From Dehalococcoidia bacterium (lineage in GTDB: Bacteria > Chloroflexota > Dehalococcoidia > UBA2979), in NCBI GenBank assembly GCA_023228825.1, contig JALOAL010000007.1, positions 62,001 to 126,000 of the forward strand: a stretch of 64,000 nt of DNA, read 5' to 3'. Of this stretch, positions 17,741-26,169 are shown in pieces (positions within the stretch are counted from its first letter, which is position 1; each line of letters begins with the position of its first letter). A program made the translations under genes and the position numbers. The notes below the pieces were generated by a model. That model had not been told where the DNA came from and searched no databases. It saw only the letters and a program-made list of their open reading frames with translations.

Positions 17741-19171
17741 CTAGCCCTCCAGCGCCATGAGCATGGGGTTACGGATCGCGTCCACGATCCAGGTCATGAA
17801 GCGCGCGCCGTCCGCGCCGTCCAGCACGCGGTGATCATGGCCCAGGGACATGGGCATGATCAGGCGCGGGCTCCACTCGTCGCGCTTGGGGTCCCAGATG
17901 GCCGTGTGCTGCGCCCGGCCCAGGCCCAGCACCGCGATCTCCGGCCAGTTGATGATCGGCGCGAAGTACCCGGTGCCAAGGCTCCCCAGGTTCGTGACCG
18001 TGAAGGAGGAACCGCGCATCTCCTCCAGCGTGAGGCTATTGTTCCGCGCGCGCTCGCCGATGTCGTTCAGTTCGATCGAGAGGTCGATGATGTTCTTCTC
18101 GTCCACGTTCTCGATCTTCGGCACCACCAGTCCGCGGTCCGTGTCCACGGCCACGCCGATGTGGATGTAGTCCTTCAGGATCAGTTCCTGTGCTTCCTCG
18201 TCATAGGAGGCGTTCACCTTGGGGTGGGCGCGCAGGGCGGCGGCCACCACCTTGATCATCATCACGGAGATCGTGAGGTTGCCGCCGGCCGCCTTCGCGC
18301 GCTCCTTGAACTGCTGGCGCAGTTCCTCCATGGCGGTGATGTCCGCGTGGTGCTGCAGGTGTACGTGCGGGATTTCCGCCCACGACTGCGTCATGTTGCG
18401 GGAGACCGTGCGCCGCAGGCGGCTGAGTGGCTCGCGCTTCACCGTGCCCCACTGCGTGAAGTCCGGCAGCGGGCGCAATGTGGGCCCGGCCGCGGCAGGT
18501 GCGCTCGAGGTGGGCGTGGGGGCGGGCGCAGCCGGTGCGGGGGCGGGGCGCTCGCGGGCGGCGCGCTTCACGTCATCCTCGGAGATGCGTCCGCCGGGGC
18601 CGCTGCCCTGCACGGCCGCCAGGTCCACGCCCACCTCCCGCGCGAACTTACGCACGGCGGGGGAGGCGAACACCGGCGCGTCGCCCGGCTCGTGCGTGGG
18701 TGTGGGCTGCGGCGCCGCCGGTGCGGCGGGTGCAGCGGGCGCGGCAGGTGCGGCCGCCGCGGCCGGTTGCGTGGCCGGGGAAGGCTCTGGCTCGGGCGTC
18801 AGGGCGGCCTCGGCGGCCGGTTGCTCGGCGGGTGGGGGCGTGGCAGGGGCTGCGGCCGGCTCTGACGAGGGCGCCCCGGCCGGAGCGTCCGCACCAGCGT
18901 CGCCGGCGACGCCAGCATTGCCAGCATCGCCAGCATCGCCAGTATCGATGGTGATGATGACCTGGCCCACCTGGATGGTGTCACCGGGGTTCACGTGGAT
19001 GCGGGAGACGGTCCCGGCGGCCTCCGCAGGCACGTCCAGCGTGGCCTTCTCCGTCTCGATCTCCAGCAGCGGCTGGTCCACATCCACGTGGTCGCCCTCT
19101 GAGACCAGGACCTTGAGGACGTCAGCCTCTTCGATGTCTTCGCCCAGGTTGGGCAGTCGGTAGTCGGACAC
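17741..19171 (-). CDS. aceF: Dihydrolipoamide acetyltransferase (E2) of pyruvate dehydrogenase
   Basis: E2 core protein of 476 residues that moves the acetyl group from lipoyl-lysine to coenzyme A. Domains in order: one lipoyl domain (1-78, lipoylated Lys42 in ETEKATLDV), a long Ala/Pro/Glu-rich flexible linker (about 80-165), a peripheral-subunit-binding domain (about 168-205, SPAVRKFAREVGVDL), a second linker, and the catalytic domain to the end with HRVLDG (His447, Asp451). A GTG start at 19171 is preceded by GGGAG. Gamma-proteobacterial AceF often has three lipoyl domains; this one has a single domain. lipB and lipA, which make its cofactor, start a few kilobases away in the opposite direction. 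Confidence 0.95.
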   Translation of the reverse strand: MSDYRLPNLGEDIEEADVLKVLVSEGDHVDVDQPLLEIETEKATLDVPAEAAGTVSRIHVNPGDTIQVGQVIITIDTGDAGDAGNAGVAGDAGADAPAGAPSSEPAAAPATPPPAEQPAAEAALTPEPEPSPATQPAAAAAPAAPAAPAAPAAPQPTPTHEPGDAPVFASPAVRKFAREVGVDLAAVQGSGPGGRISEDDVKRAARERPAPAPAAPAPTPTSSAPAAAGPTLRPLPDFTQWGTVKREPLSRLRRTVSRNMTQSWAEIPHVHLQHHADITAMEELRQQFKERAKAAGGNLTISVMMIKVVAAALRAHPKVNASYDEEAQELILKDYIHIGVAVDTDRGLVVPKIENVDEKNIIDLSIELNDIGERARNNSLTLEEMRGSSFTVTNLGSLGTGYFAPIINWPEIAVLGLGRAQHTAIWDPKRDEWSPRLIMPMSLGHDHRVLDGADGARFMTWIVDAIRNPMLMALEG

Positions 19172-19180
19172 GGTCGCTCC

Positions 19181-21886
19181 CTACAGGTTGGCCGGGTTGG
19201 GGCGCTCAGGATCGATGCCGAGCGTAGCCCCGGCCTCGATCGCCACGCTCGCCGCGATCTGCTCATCACGCGCCAGGCCGGACAGCGCCGCGAAGGCGAT
19301 GTGGCGGGCGTCCACCTCGAAGAAGTCGCGCAGCACTTCGCGGGTGTCGGAGCGGCCGAAGCCGTCCGTACCCAGTGCGATCACGCGGGTGTTGAGCCAC
19401 TTCGCCAGGCCGTCTGGCAGCGCCTTCATGTAGTCGCTCGCGGCGACCACCAGGCTGGGGTCGTCCCCGAGTTGCTCCGCGAGGTAGGGCCGGCGCTCTT
19501 CCACGCCTGGGTGCAGCACGTTCCAGCGCTCCACCTCGATGGCGTCGCGCCGCAGTTCAGTCCACGAGGTGACAGACCACACGTCCGAGGCCACGCCAAA
19601 CTGATCCGCCAGCAACTCCTGGGCGCGGAGCGCCTCGTTCAGGATGGCCCCGGCGCCCAGCAGGTTGACCCGGGGCTGGCCCTCGCTCCAGCCGTCCGGC
19701 TCCATGGAGCGGAAGCGGTACATGCCGCGCAGGATGCCCTCGCGGACGCCTTCGCCCTCTGGCATGGGTGGGTGCACGTAGTTCTCGTTCGCCACCGTGA
19801 GGTAGTACATGCGCTCGCTGCCCTCGACGAACATCTCGCGGATGCCCTCCTCGAGGATGACGGCGATCTCGTAGGCAAAGGCCGGGTCGTAGGAACGCAT
19901 GGTGGGCACCACGGCGGAGATGACGTGGCTGTGGCCGTCCTGGTGTTGCAGGCCCTCGCCGTTCAGGGTGGTGCGGCCGGCGGTGCCGCCCACCACAAAC
20001 CCGCGCGTGCGCGCGTCCGAGGCGGCCCACACCAGGTCGCCCACCCGCTGCATGCCGAACATGGAATAGAAGATGAAGAACGGGATGGTGGTCACGCCGC
20101 TCGTCATCGCGGAGGTGCCGGCGGCGATGAACGAGGACATGGAGCCGGCCTCCGTGATGCCCTCCTCCAGCACCTGCCCGTCCGTGGCCTCCCGGTAGTA
20201 CAGGAGGTGCTCCGCGTCCACGGGCTCATACGTCTGCCCGCGCGAGGAGTAGATCCCAAACGTGCGGAAGAACGTGTCCATGCCGAAGGTGCGCGCCTCG
20301 TCCGGGACGATCGGCACCACCTGCTTGCCAATGTGGTCGTCGCGCATGAGGGCCGCCAGGATGCGCACCAGCACCATGGTGGTGGAGGCCTCGCGGTCGC
20401 CGGAGCCGCCGATGAACTCCGCAAAGGCCTTCGGGTCTGGCGCCTCCACGGTCGCGTTGCGCACGCGCCGCGCGGGCAGCGGCCCGCCCAACCGCTGACG
20501 GCGGTCGAGCAGGTAGCGCGCCTCCGCGCTGTCGGCGGCGGGGCGGTAGAGCGGTGCGGTGGCAATCTCCTCGTCGGAGAGCGGGATCTTGAAGCGGTCG
20601 CGGAAGGAGACCATCTCCTGGGTGTTCAGGTGCTTCTGCTGGTGGGTGATGTTGCGGCCCTCGCCGGCCTCGCCCAGGCCGTAGCCCTTGATCGTGCGGG
20701 CCAGGATCACCGTGGGTGTGCCCTTGTTCTCCTCGAACGCGCGGTAGGCGGCGTACATCTTCTCGGTGTCGTGCCCGCCCAGGCGCATGCGCCACAACTG
20801 CTCGTCCGGCACGCCCTGCACCATGCGGGCCAGACGCGGGTCCACGCCCCAGAAGCGCTCGCGGATGTAGGCGCCGCCGGCCACGGAGTACTTCTGGTAC
20901 TCCCCGTCCACCACCTCGCCCATGCGCTCGATCAGGATGCCGTCCCGGTCTTGCGCCAGGTAGGGGTCCCAGTCGCCGCCCCAGATCACCTTGATCACGT
21001 TCCAGCCCACGCCGCGGAAGACGGCCTCCAGTTCCTGGATGATCTGGCCGTTGCCGCGCACCGGGCCGTCCAGGCGTTGCAGGTTGCAGTTCACGACGAA
21101 GACCAGGTTGTCCAGCCGCTCGCGCGCCGCCAGCGAGATGGCGCCCAGCGTCTCCGGCTCGTCCGTCTCGCCGTCGCCCAGGAACATCCACACGCGCTGC
21201 TCGCTGGTGTCCTGCAGGCCGCGTGCGTGCAGGTACTTCAGGAAGCGCGCCTGGTAGATGGCCATGATCGGGCCCAGACCCATGGAGACGGTGGGGAACT
21301 GCCAGAAGTCCGGCATCAGCCACGGGTGGGGGTACGAGGACAGCCCGCCGCCCTCCGCGAACTCGCGGCGGAAGGCGTGCAACTCTTGCGGCGCAAGGCG
21401 GCCCTCCAGGTAGGCGCGCGAGTAGATGCCGGGTGAGGCGTGCCCCTGGAAGTAGACCAGGTCGCCGCCGCCGGGATGGTCCGGGCCGCGGAAGAAGTGG
21501 TTGAAGCCCACCTCGTACAGCGTGGCGGCGGAGGCGTACGTGGAGATGTGGCCGCCGATCCCGGGGAAGCGGTCGTTCGCCTCGCTGACCATGGCCAGGG
21601 CGTTCCAGCGGATCAGGCTCTTCACCCGATCCTCGATCTCCATGTTGCCGGGATACGGGGGCTGGTGCTCCAGCGGGATGGTGTTCACGTACGGCGTACG
21701 AGAGGTCACGGGTAGCGGCACGCCCAGCCGCTGCGCGGCGATCTGGAGGGACTCCAGCAGCCCGGAGGCTCGTTCCGCGCCCTGCGTGCGACTCACGTCA
21801 CGGAGCGCGTCGATCCACTCCTGCGTCTCCACCCATTCAAGGGCTTCGACCGATTCTGTTGCCGACTCTGGCACCGATTCTGGCAC
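19181..21886 (-). CDS. aceE: Pyruvate dehydrogenase E1, homodimeric type
   Basis: Single-chain thiamine-diphosphate-dependent E1 of about 901 residues, the AceE type rather than the two-gene alpha/beta type. It decarboxylates pyruvate and acetylates the E2 lipoyl group. Recognisable blocks are GGHISTYASAATLYEVGFNHFF, the ThDP/Mg site GDGETDEPE, and TIKGYGLG. The start is uncertain: GTG at 21886 has GAGG seven bases upstream and gives an N-terminus (PESVPESATES, then the EWIDALRDV helix) that fits AceE, while ATG at 21901 and GTG at 21919 lack a binding site. It is the first gene of the operon; aceF begins 9 bases after its stop. Confidence 0.93.
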   Translation of the reverse strand: MPESVPESATESVEALEWVETQEWIDALRDVSRTQGAERASGLLESLQIAAQRLGVPLPVTSRTPYVNTIPLEHQPPYPGNMEIEDRVKSLIRWNALAMVSEANDRFPGIGGHISTYASAATLYEVGFNHFFRGPDHPGGGDLVYFQGHASPGIYSRAYLEGRLAPQELHAFRREFAEGGGLSSYPHPWLMPDFWQFPTVSMGLGPIMAIYQARFLKYLHARGLQDTSEQRVWMFLGDGETDEPETLGAISLAARERLDNLVFVVNCNLQRLDGPVRGNGQIIQELEAVFRGVGWNVIKVIWGGDWDPYLAQDRDGILIERMGEVVDGEYQKYSVAGGAYIRERFWGVDPRLARMVQGVPDEQLWRMRLGGHDTEKMYAAYRAFEENKGTPTVILARTIKGYGLGEAGEGRNITHQQKHLNTQEMVSFRDRFKIPLSDEEIATAPLYRPAADSAEARYLLDRRQRLGGPLPARRVRNATVEAPDPKAFAEFIGGSGDREASTTMVLVRILAALMRDDHIGKQVVPIVPDEARTFGMDTFFRTFGIYSSRGQTYEPVDAEHLLYYREATDGQVLEEGITEAGSMSSFIAAGTSAMTSGVTTIPFFIFYSMFGMQRVGDLVWAASDARTRGFVVGGTAGRTTLNGEGLQHQDGHSHVISAVVPTMRSYDPAFAYEIAVILEEGIREMFVEGSERMYYLTVANENYVHPPMPEGEGVREGILRGMYRFRSMEPDGWSEGQPRVNLLGAGAILNEALRAQELLADQFGVASDVWSVTSWTELRRDAIEVERWNVLHPGVEERRPYLAEQLGDDPSLVVAASDYMKALPDGLAKWLNTRVIALGTDGFGRSDTREVLRDFFEVDARHIAFAALSGLARDEQIAASVAIEAGATLGIDPERPNPANL

Positions 21887-22109
21887 GCACGGACCTCGCA
21901 TTCGTCGGAAGTGATACACCGGGTTGTGGTCCGGCGTTCCCCGTTATGCCCCCCGTAGCGTCCCCCCAACGGGCAACTGATCGCGGTTCCCATCCCGCGA
22001 CGGAGCCACCGCTCACCAGTGTACGCGTGGCGCCTAAATGCGCTCGCTCTCCGCCTCACTCTCCGCCGGGCGCTCCGATACTTCGGGGCGCTCCCGTCCG
22101 CGCGAGGTG

Positions 22110-22115
22110 TACGCT
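22110..22115 (+). promoter_or_regulatory. Candidate -10 element (TACGCT) of lipB
   Basis: TACGCT lies 9 bases before the lipB ATG. If it is the -10 box, transcription would begin within a few bases of the start codon, giving an essentially leaderless message, which fits the lack of a clear ribosome binding site. The same hexamer recurs before other genes in the window. No good -35 match is visible. Confidence 0.35.
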
Positions 22116-22124
22116 GGCCTGACG

Positions 22125-22838
22125 ATGAGCCCAGAGACTGTGCCGCCCCGCGCCCGCCCCGGCCCCCATCCCGTGGCCTGCGTCCGTGGTGCAGACGTCG
22201 ACTACGCCGCAGGCCTGCGATGGCAGGGTGAGGCGATGCAGGCGGTCCGCGAGCGCGGCGCCGAGGCGCTGGCGCTGATCGAACACCGCCCCGTCTACAC
22301 CATGGGCCGGCGCGGCGGGCGCGCCTCGCTGCGGACGCCGCCGGAAGAACTGCGCGCGTCCGTGGTGGACGTGGATCGCGGCGGCGACATCACCTGGCAC
22401 GGCCCCGGCCAGATCGTCGGCTACCCCGTCCTGGGCCTCCGCGCCCGAGGCATGGCCGCCGCGGACTACGTGCACGCGCTGGAGGCCCTCCTCATCGAGG
22501 TGCTCGCCGCGTTCGACGTGAGCGCCTCCGTGGTCGCCGGTCGGCCGGGGGTGTGGGTGGACGGCGCGAAGGTGGCGGCCATCGGCGTGGCGATCCGTGG
22601 CGGCGTGTCCCGCCACGGCTTCGCCCTCAACGTGGTGCCGGATCTCTCCTGGTTCGAGGACATCGTGCCCTGCGGCATCGACGACGCCAGCGTCACCTCC
22701 ATGGCACGCCTGCTCGGTCACGCCCCGTCGATGGACGCCGTGGTGACGGCCACCCGCCGGGCGTTCGAGGCGCGGTTCGACAGCGTCCTACATGATGCAG
22801 CACCCGCATGGGTTGACGAGGAAGCGGTGACGGCATGA
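22125..22838 (+). CDS. lipB: Octanoyltransferase (lipoate biosynthesis)
   Basis: LipB of 237 residues, which transfers the octanoyl group from acyl carrier protein to lipoyl domains. Conserved blocks are RGGDITWHGPGQIVGYP at about 86-101, GAKVAAIGVAIRGGVSRHGFALNV at about 147-170, and CGIDDASVTSM from Cys183. Cys183 and Lys149 form the expected catalytic dyad. The ATG at 22125 begins just before the homology, and extension upstream would only add Ser/Arg-rich sequence. It overlaps lipA by four bases (ATGA), indicating translational coupling, and is divergent from the pyruvate dehydrogenase operon that uses the product. Confidence 0.95.
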   Translation: MSPETVPPRARPGPHPVACVRGADVDYAAGLRWQGEAMQAVRERGAEALALIEHRPVYTMGRRGGRASLRTPPEELRASVVDVDRGGDITWHGPGQIVGYPVLGLRARGMAAADYVHALEALLIEVLAAFDVSASVVAGRPGVWVDGAKVAAIGVAIRGGVSRHGFALNVVPDLSWFEDIVPCGIDDASVTSMARLLGHAPSMDAVVTATRRAFEARFDSVLHDAAPAWVDEEAVTA

Positions 22839-23716
22839 CGACGGAGACGCCCCTGCGCGGCGGCAAGCCGCCCTGGTTGAAGGCGCGGTTCCCCGCGGGC
22901 GAGCGCTTCAGCCACATCCGGGACCTGTTGCGCGACCAGTCGCTGCACACGGTGTGCCAGGAGGCGCGCTGCCCGAACATCGGCGAGTGTTTCAACGCAG
23001 GCACGGCCACGTTCATGATCCTGGGCGACACCTGCACAAGGGCCTGCGGGTTCTGCGCGGTGCACTCCGGGCGGCCGGAGGGGCTGGACCTGCTGGAGCC
23101 GTACCGCCTGGCGCAGACCGTGCAGACGCTCGGCCTGGACTACGCGGTGATCACCTCGGTCAACCGTGACGACGTGGAAGACGGCGGCGCGTCCATCTTT
23201 GCCGCCTGCATCCGCGCCATCCGTCGCCTGCGCCCCCAGTGCGAGGTGGAGGTGCTCATCCCAGATTTCGAGGGTAACTGGGACGCCCTGGCCGCCGTGC
23301 TGGAGGCGCGCCCCGTGGTGCTGAACCACAACATCGAGACCGCGCCACGCCTCTACCCGCGCGCCCGCCCCAGGGCCCGCTACGACCGGTCGCTGGAGTT
23401 GTTCCGCCGCTCCCGCGAGATCTCCCCGGAGACGCCGGTCAAGAGCGGACTGATGGTGGGCCTGGGCGAGACGGTGGAGGAGGTGGTGCAGGTGCTCCGT
23501 GACCTGCGCGCCAGCGGCGTGGACCTGGTCACGGTGGGCCAGTACCTGCGGCCCACGCCCAAGCACCTGCCCGTGGAGCGATTCGTCACGCCGGAGGAGT
23601 TCGAGCACATCCGCCAGGCCGGGGTGGACCTGGGCTTCTCGCATGTGGAGGCCGGGCCGTTCGTGCGCTCGTCCTACCACGCCGGTGAGCAGGCACGCGC
23701 CGCCCGCTCCCGGTAG
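22835..23716 (+). CDS. lipA: Lipoyl synthase (radical SAM)
   Basis: LipA of 293 residues, which inserts two sulfur atoms into protein-bound octanoyl groups. Both Fe-S sites are visible: the auxiliary cluster at C41, C46 and C52 (CQEARCPNIGEC) and the radical SAM cluster at C67, C71 and C74 (CTRACGFC). The C-terminal RSSYHAGE supplies the serine that ligates the auxiliary cluster in characterised enzymes. The start codon overlaps the lipB stop. Together with lipB this makes the complete endogenous lipoylation route for the neighbouring E2. Confidence 0.97.
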   Translation: MTTETPLRGGKPPWLKARFPAGERFSHIRDLLRDQSLHTVCQEARCPNIGECFNAGTATFMILGDTCTRACGFCAVHSGRPEGLDLLEPYRLAQTVQTLGLDYAVITSVNRDDVEDGGASIFAACIRAIRRLRPQCEVEVLIPDFEGNWDALAAVLEARPVVLNHNIETAPRLYPRARPRARYDRSLELFRRSREISPETPVKSGLMVGLGETVEEVVQVLRDLRASGVDLVTVGQYLRPTPKHLPVERFVTPEEFEHIRQAGVDLGFSHVEAGPFVRSSYHAGEQARAARSR

Positions 23717-23735
23717 AGCAGGGCAGGGCGGGCCA

Positions 23736-24173
23736 GTGGGCGAACTGCACCTTGACCTGGCGCTGGGCGTCCGCCTGCTGCACGTGCTCGCCGCGGTCGT
23801 CGCCGTGGGCGCTCCCGTGGCCCTGGCCCTCGTGATCCGCGCCGGCCCCGAGCCCCGAGTGGTGGAGGCGCTGGTCGCCCGCGCGGAGCGCTGGCAGTGG
23901 GTGGCGCTCGCGGTGCTGGTGGCGACGGGCGTGGGGAACCTGGGCGCGCTGGGCGATGCGATCCCGGACGCCGGTAGTGCCTGGGGCCGCACGCTGTTCG
24001 CGAAACTCGGCTTCGTGCTGGCGCTGCTGGCCGTATCTGCCGTGCGGACGTTCGTGATCGCCGGGCACTCGCTGTCCTCGGTGCCCACGGGGCGGCTGGC
24101 GGGCTGGTATGGCGGCACGGGCGCCCTGGGCGCGGTCATCGTCGTGCTGGCCGTGGTGATGGCGCATGGCTGA
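23736..24173 (+). CDS. Small four-helix membrane protein, CopD/DUF2269-like
   Basis: Membrane protein of 145 residues starting at a GTG, with four predicted hydrophobic segments. The first contains RLLHVLAAVVAVGAP and the third follows LFAKLGFVLALLAV. The His in the first helix and the Lys before the third recall the CopD/DUF2269 group of small integral membrane proteins (copper or heme associated), but the match is only by pattern. The ribosome binding site is weak. It starts 19 bases after lipA and overlaps the next gene by eight bases, so it is likely cotranscribed with lipBA, although no functional link is evident. Confidence 0.6.
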   Translation: MGELHLDLALGVRLLHVLAAVVAVGAPVALALVIRAGPEPRVVEALVARAERWQWVALAVLVATGVGNLGALGDAIPDAGSAWGRTLFAKLGFVLALLAVSAVRTFVIAGHSLSSVPTGRLAGWYGGTGALGAVIVVLAVVMAHG

Positions 24174-24780
24174 GGTGGACCCGCGCCGCCCGGACGCCGT
24201 CACGCACGCCGCCACGTACGCCGCCACGCACGCCGCCACGCACGGCAGCGCGCAGGAGGGCCCGGGACGCTTCGCGTTCGCCCTCGGCACCTTTCACGCA
24301 ACGGCCCTGGTGGTGGCGGCCGTGCTGCTCGCCCACGCCAGAGGTGGTCTGGACGCGCTGGACGGCCTCAACACGATGGTCGGCCTCGCCCTGTTCGCGC
24401 TGCTCTGGGCCGCCAGCGTGGCCGGCACCCACTGGGCCCTGCGCGACGTGCACGTCCACGCCCTGGACGTCGCACTGCGCCGAGGCGTGGTCGGGGGCGG
24501 CATCTCCGGGCTGATCGTGTTGGGGGTGGGCCTGGCGGTCTTCGCCGTCCTGGTGCCGTTCGGCCTGGTGCAGACGGAGGGAGGGCTGGCGGGGCTGGGC
24601 AACGTGGTGGTGACGGTGCTGTTCATCGTGGGGGTGTACGGCGTCATCGGCGCGGTGGTGGCTGCCGTGGTCGGCGGCGCGCTCGGCTTCGTCTTTGCCC
24701 TCGTGGACTGGGCGATCCTGGGCGCGGCGGGCCTCGGCAACGGCTTCGACCCGCGGGACGAGGTGGCGCGCGGCGGGTGA
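24166..24780 (+). CDS. Membrane protein with an N-terminal His/Ala repeat
   Basis: Protein of 204 residues with a hydrophilic N-terminus and about four hydrophobic segments, Gly/Val/Ala-rich in the last two. Residues about 13-26 form a repeat of THAA/TYAA units encoded by 12-base DNA repeats, giving a small cluster of histidines ahead of the first membrane segment that might bind metal. The rest resembles no family I can name. It overlaps the preceding membrane protein gene by eight bases and ends 9 bases before the convergent GGDEF gene. A real gene is supported by coding continuity, tight coupling and the membrane pattern. Confidence 0.6.
   Translation: MAEVDPRRPDAVTHAATYAATHAATHGSAQEGPGRFAFALGTFHATALVVAAVLLAHARGGLDALDGLNTMVGLALFALLWAASVAGTHWALRDVHVHALDVALRRGVVGGGISGLIVLGVGLAVFAVLVPFGLVQTEGGLAGLGNVVVTVLFIVGVYGVIGAVVAAVVGGALGFVFALVDWAILGAAGLGNGFDPRDEVARGG
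24202..24249 (+). repeat. 12-bp tandem repeat within a coding region
   Basis: The unit ACGCACGCCGCC occurs three times (24202-24237, the second with one change) plus a fourth degenerate copy to 24249. It is in frame and encodes the Thr-His/Tyr-Ala-Ala repeat at the N-terminus of the membrane protein starting at 24166. Copy number may vary between strains. Confidence 0.8.
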
Positions 24781-24789
24781 GGCGCCGGC

Positions 24790-26061
24790 CTACCGGCCGT
24801 GCGCGGCTCGACGCTCGCGCTTCGCCTCGTACATACGGGCGTCGGCCATGCGGAAGGCCTCGCCGGGGTCGTCCGTCTCCAGGCCCAGCACGGCCCAGCC
24901 GACCGAGGCGGCCAGCAGGGGCATGGGATCGCGGAAGGGCACCGGCTCGCGCAGCCGCTCCGCCACCACTTCCGGCTCTACGTTGGAGACCAGCACCGCG
25001 AACTCGTCACCGCCAATGCGGAAGACGCGGTCGTTGCCGCGCGTGCGCTGCGCCAGCGCCGTGCCCATCGCCCGGATCGCCTCGTCACCGTCGGCGTGGC
25101 CGGCCCGGTCGTTGACGACCTTCAGTTCGTCCACGTCCAGCACGAAGATCACGGTCTGCTGCCCGGCCTGCGCGAGCGCGCCGCAGACGTCCCACGCCTC
25201 GTCAAAGGCGCGCCGGTTGCCCAGGCCGGTGAGGGCGTCCACCTTTGCCTGGCGCTGCGCCTCCTGGACCGTCTCCGCCAGTTCCTGCTCGCGCGCCTTC
25301 AGCGCCGTCACGTCGCGCGCCACTACCCACGACCGTCCAAGGCCGCCCTCCGGGTCCGGCATCATCAGCAGCGACCCGCTGACCCAGCGCAACTCCCCGT
25401 CCGGCCGCCGGATCTGGAACTCGATGCGTCGCGGTACGCGCCCGCCCGTCACGAAGAGGTCGCGCAGCGTCCCGGCCTGCCGGCTCACCTCGCGACTGAG
25501 GACCTCGCGCTCGTGCGTGACTTGCATCTCCGCCAGCGTGCGGCCGAAGAGACGCTCCGCCGCCGGGTTGGCAGTCACCACGGTGCCGCGGCTGTCCAGG
25601 GAGTAGACCGCCTCCGCGATGTGGTTGAAGAGCGTGGCGTACTGCCGAGCCTGCTCGTCCAGCGCCTCGCGCATGTCCAGCGCGCCGCCGACGGCGATGC
25701 ACTCCACCAGGTCGCCCGCCTCGCCGTCGGCGGTGGCGTCTAGGCGCAGCGGGGAGGTGCGCACGGAGGCCCGCACCACGCGGCCGGCCCGCGTCATGAA
25801 GCGCGCCGAGTGCGTCCATGCGGCCGCGTCGCCACCTCGCCGGGCCTCGACACGCGCTTGCTCCGAGGGCCGGTCGTCAGGGTGCACGATCCCGAGGCGC
25901 CCGCGTTGCGCGATGTCCGCCGCCTCCAGGTCCAGCAGTCGCGCGAACTCGGCGCTGCACGCCAGTAGCGAGCCGTCCGCGCCCCATGCCACCAGGGGGG
26001 CCGTCATCGTGTCCAACAGCGGCTGCAGAAGCGCCGGTTTCTGAGCCATAAAATCCGCCAT
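24790..26061 (-). CDS. PAS-PAS-GGDEF diguanylate cyclase
   Basis: Signalling protein of about 423 residues. Two PAS domains (about 10-125 and 137-255) are joined by a short helix to a C-terminal GGDEF domain (about 270-420). The active-site motif GGDEF (350-354) is intact, and RGND at 341-344 sits exactly five residues before it, the position of the RxxD product-inhibition site, so an active, feedback-controlled cyclic di-GMP synthase is predicted. No membrane segment is visible, so the signal is probably cytoplasmic. The start is uncertain: ATG at 26061 has no binding site, while ATG at 26049 has GGCGGA upstream. A longer upstream frame overlaps the MFS gene on the other strand and is rejected. 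Confidence 0.85.
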   Translation of the reverse strand: MADFMAQKPALLQPLLDTMTAPLVAWGADGSLLACSAEFARLLDLEAADIAQRGRLGIVHPDDRPSEQARVEARRGGDAAAWTHSARFMTRAGRVVRASVRTSPLRLDATADGEAGDLVECIAVGGALDMREALDEQARQYATLFNHIAEAVYSLDSRGTVVTANPAAERLFGRTLAEMQVTHEREVLSREVSRQAGTLRDLFVTGGRVPRRIEFQIRRPDGELRWVSGSLLMMPDPEGGLGRSWVVARDVTALKAREQELAETVQEAQRQAKVDALTGLGNRRAFDEAWDVCGALAQAGQQTVIFVLDVDELKVVNDRAGHADGDEAIRAMGTALAQRTRGNDRVFRIGGDEFAVLVSNVEPEVVAERLREPVPFRDPMPLLAASVGWAVLGLETDDPGEAFRMADARMYEAKRERRAAHGR

Positions 26062-26169
26062 CACGTGTTGAAGATAGCCCGGCCACCTGTGCGTGTGTTG
26101 ACCGTGGCCCGGGGAGTGCCGTTCGAGCGTCCACCTGCGCGTAGCAGCGGTCTGCGTAGGATGGCTGTC

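Noticed and set aside
19301..21436. Plus-strand 711-codon frame opposite aceE
   Set aside because: Low-complexity His/Val/Arg/Ala sequence. aceE motifs on the other strand leave no room for a real gene here.
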